From Pseudomonadota bacterium (GTDB taxonomy: Bacteria; Pseudomonadota; Alphaproteobacteria; Rhizobiales; Xanthobacteraceae), in contig JAEXYA010000023.1 of the NCBI GenBank assembly GCA_023451825.1, positions 1 through 64,000 on the forward strand: 64,000 bases of DNA, in the 5' to 3' direction. Position numbers and translations under genes: made by a program. This document shows, in pieces, positions 62,550 through 64,000 of the stretch (the first letter of the stretch is position 1; every line of letters starts with the position of its first letter). The notes under the pieces were generated by a model that was not told where the DNA came from, did not search any database, and saw only the letters and a program-made list of their open reading frames with translations.

Positions 62550-63209
62550 TTACTGCGTCGAGGCCGTTGCCTTATTGGCCATGTTCACGACCTGGACGCG
62601 GCGATTGGTTGGATCGGTCGGCGCCAGACCGCTCTTGGGTTTGGTCTTGCCATAGCCGACAGTCACAAGGTCCGCACCTGCGATGCCGAAGCGATCGACG
62701 AGATACCGCTTGATCGAATCCGCGCGACGCTCGGACAGTTCCTGATTGTATTCTTCACCGCCGACAGCATCGGTATGACCGGCGACGACGAAAGTCGATC
62801 CCTTGAGATCGGGGCTGCTCAGCGCCTTGCCGAGCGCCTGCACCGATTGCATGGAGCGCTTGCTGATATTGGCGGAATTATAGTCGAAATTGATCTCGAG
62901 ATCGATCGCCGGCTTGGTTTCCGCGAGGGTAGCGATCTGCTCGCGCTCGCCCATCGATAGCGACCGGGTGCTGCGGTTGCGAAGGGAGTCCATGAACTTG
63001 CCTTCGGCGGCGTTCACAGCGGGCTCGGCCGGTGGGGCCATCGAGAGGCCGCGGGTGAGCGGCTTCTTGGGGGCCAGTGCCCGGAGGATCTGATCTGACG
63101 TGACCTCTTCGGCTGCGATCACGGCGCCAGCGGTAAAGGTGATGGCGGCGCCTGCAATGAAAGCCGCGCGGATGACATTTACGCCGAAGCGCGTGGACGA
63201 TTTCGACAT
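62550..63209 (-). CDS. OmpA-family peptidoglycan-associated protein
   Basis: A 219-residue exported protein. The signal peptide ends near VIAAEE. Residues ~30-90 are a linker, and the OmpA C-terminal domain (~100-212) has INFDYNSANISKRSM, VAGHTDAVGGEEYN, LSERRADSIKRYLVDRFGI and DPTNRRVQV. It probably binds peptidoglycan. AAGGGG lies upstream of ATG 63209. It sits upstream of the RND operon by ~170 bp on the same strand, but no outer-membrane channel function is implied by its domains. Confidence 0.92.
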   Translation of the reverse strand: MSKSSTRFGVNVIRAAFIAGAAITFTAGAVIAAEEVTSDQILRALAPKKPLTRGLSMAPPAEPAVNAAEGKFMDSLRNRSTRSLSMGEREQIATLAETKPAIDLEINFDYNSANISKRSMQSVQALGKALSSPDLKGSTFVVAGHTDAVGGEEYNQELSERRADSIKRYLVDRFGIAGADLVTVGYGKTKPKSGLAPTDPTNRRVQVVNMANKATASTQ

Positions 63210-63389
63210 GGAAGCACCCCTTATTTCTGATCGCGCAACAGGCGCGTGCTCAATTCAAAGTCGTTTTCCCTGGCCGGTCGGTAAAGTCGGCGCCCGGCTT
63301 ATGTTCAATAGTGTCCGTCTGCGCGGCGCGGGTTCAAATCCATTCGGGCAAAATCGTGTCTTTCCTGGCGAGCGACCGGCGACGTCGTT

Positions 63390-64000
63390 TCAGCGCACAC
63401 CGTAGCTGGCGAATTCTTTCACGATATCCGGGTCCATCGCCTTGGCATTGTTAATGTCGAGGTCGCCCTCGGCGGTCTGGCCGAGGCGCTGTTTGGCGAT
63501 GCCGCGGCCATACAGCGAAGATGTCAGTTGCGGATTGACCTTCAAGGCAGCGTCGAAGTCGATGATGGCATTCCTGCTCTGGCCGTTCTTGAGATTGACC
63601 AGACCGCGGCTATCCAGTGCATCGACAAAATTCGGGCGCAGCCGTAGCGCCTCGTTGCAGTCCTTGAGGGCCCCGGACAGGTCGTTGGTCACGGCGCGGA
63701 CCCAGCAGCGGTTGTTATAGGCTTCGACATCCTTGGGGCTGAGCTTGATGGTGGAGTCGAAGTCCTTCAGAGCGGCGGAGTAGGCTCCCTTGCTGGCATA
63801 GACCTGACCGCGCCGATACAGCGCGCCGACATCCTCGGCATTCTCAGAGATCTTGACGTTGAGCGATTTGACGGTCGGATCTTCGGCAAGGGCGAGAAGT
63901 ATCTTGTTTTCATCGCGTGGCGCCTCGGCGGCCGGGGGTGAAGCGGGGGCGATTGCGGGGGCTGGTGCCGGTGTGGGTGCGGGCGTTGGTGCGGCAGGTT
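63390..64000 (-). CDS. TPR-repeat protein, N-terminal part outside window
   Basis: The reading frame is open to the window edge; ~203 codons are visible. The upstream part is a Pro/Ala-rich linker (PAPTPAPTPAPAPA). Four TPR units follow, for example DVGALYRRGQVYASKGAYSA, DVEAYNNRCWVRAVTNDLSG, FVDALDSRGLVNLKNGQS and LTSSLYGRGIAKQRLGQT, and the end is VKEFASYGVR. TPRs mediate protein-protein contacts. In related genomes such TPR tails are often attached to caspase-like or Sel1-like N-domains; here the N-domain cannot be seen. No terminator is obvious. Confidence 0.82.
   Translation of the reverse strand, partial: PAAPTPAPTPAPAPAIAPASPPAAEAPRDENKILLALAEDPTVKSLNVKISENAEDVGALYRRGQVYASKGAYSAALKDFDSTIKLSPKDVEAYNNRCWVRAVTNDLSGALKDCNEALRLRPNFVDALDSRGLVNLKNGQSRNAIIDFDAALKVNPQLTSSLYGRGIAKQRLGQTAEGDLDINNAKAMDPDIVKEFASYGVR

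Noticed and set aside
63320..63350. tRNA-like T-arm (GGTTCAAATCC) near 63331
   Set aside because: No matching acceptor stem, anticodon arm or D-arm could be folded in the 75 bases around it on either strand.
1..64000. Search for prophage, transposase, integrase or defence-system genes
   Set aside because: None was recognised; repeats are palindromic intergenic elements without coding capacity.

Overview
The window looks like a chromosomal segment of an alphaproteobacterium of the Bradyrhizobium/Rhodopseudomonas/Tardiphaga group (Nitrobacteraceae). The reasons are high GC, an Irr-type iron regulator with a heme-regulatory Cys-Pro motif next to fabA-fabB, the run tsaB-rimI-fur...miaB-phoH-ybeY-corC-lnt, GGAAC-N16-CGTT promoters of the EcfG general-stress type, and several families of palindromic intergenic repeats. 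No phage, plasmid, transposase, rRNA, tRNA or CRISPR array was found.

Layout. 1-5.9 kb: end of an OmpA-domain protein, an exported superoxide dismutase, a divergent TetR/enoyl-CoA hydratase pair, yciB-ftsY and an RluA-type pseudouridine synthase. 6-10.1 kb: fabA-fabB, irr, an SGNH esterase and an SH3 protein. 10.3-21.4 kb: a 2-hydroxyacid dehydrogenase, then a long minus-strand housekeeping run (tsaB, rimI, fur, a HAD phosphatase, miaB, phoH, ybeY, corC, lnt, an XRE regulator, trmB). metK, which I recall between the XRE gene and trmB in related genomes, is not there. 21.8-27.7 kb: a soluble chemoreceptor with three tandem PAS domains lies between tsaB and nfu, followed by nfu, usp, trpS and murJ. 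27.8-43.7 kb: accessory metabolism (PfkB kinase, CoA transferase, GMC oxidoreductase, two molybdopterin oxidoreductases around an Old Yellow Enzyme, MFS, GST, flavin disulfide oxidoreductase, SDR and two very small genes). 43.9-50.1 kb: a probable general-stress carbohydrate/envelope cluster (GT4 glycosyltransferase, ABC exporter, glycogen-debranching-type enzyme, PRC-barrel protein) with a divergent pair of EcfG-like promoters. 50.1-64 kb: MFS, class V aminotransferase, LssY_C protein, nuclease-like protein, a 575-aa protein of unknown function, a caspase homologue without its catalytic dyad, an RND pump flanked by two adaptor genes, an OmpA protein and a TPR protein cut by the window edge.

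Most genes are ordinary core genes. The parts most worth following up are in the last 14 kb: a pseudo-caspase with Tyr/Ser in place of His/Cys; an adaptor-RND-adaptor operon whose adaptors both lack the alpha-helical hairpin; a nuclease-like protein without its catalytic Glu; and an unassigned protein with a terpene-cyclase-like Asp-Cys-Asp-Thr-Thr-Ala motif. The EcfG promoter pair, and the placement of one repeat family at apparent synteny breaks, are the best regulatory and structural observations.
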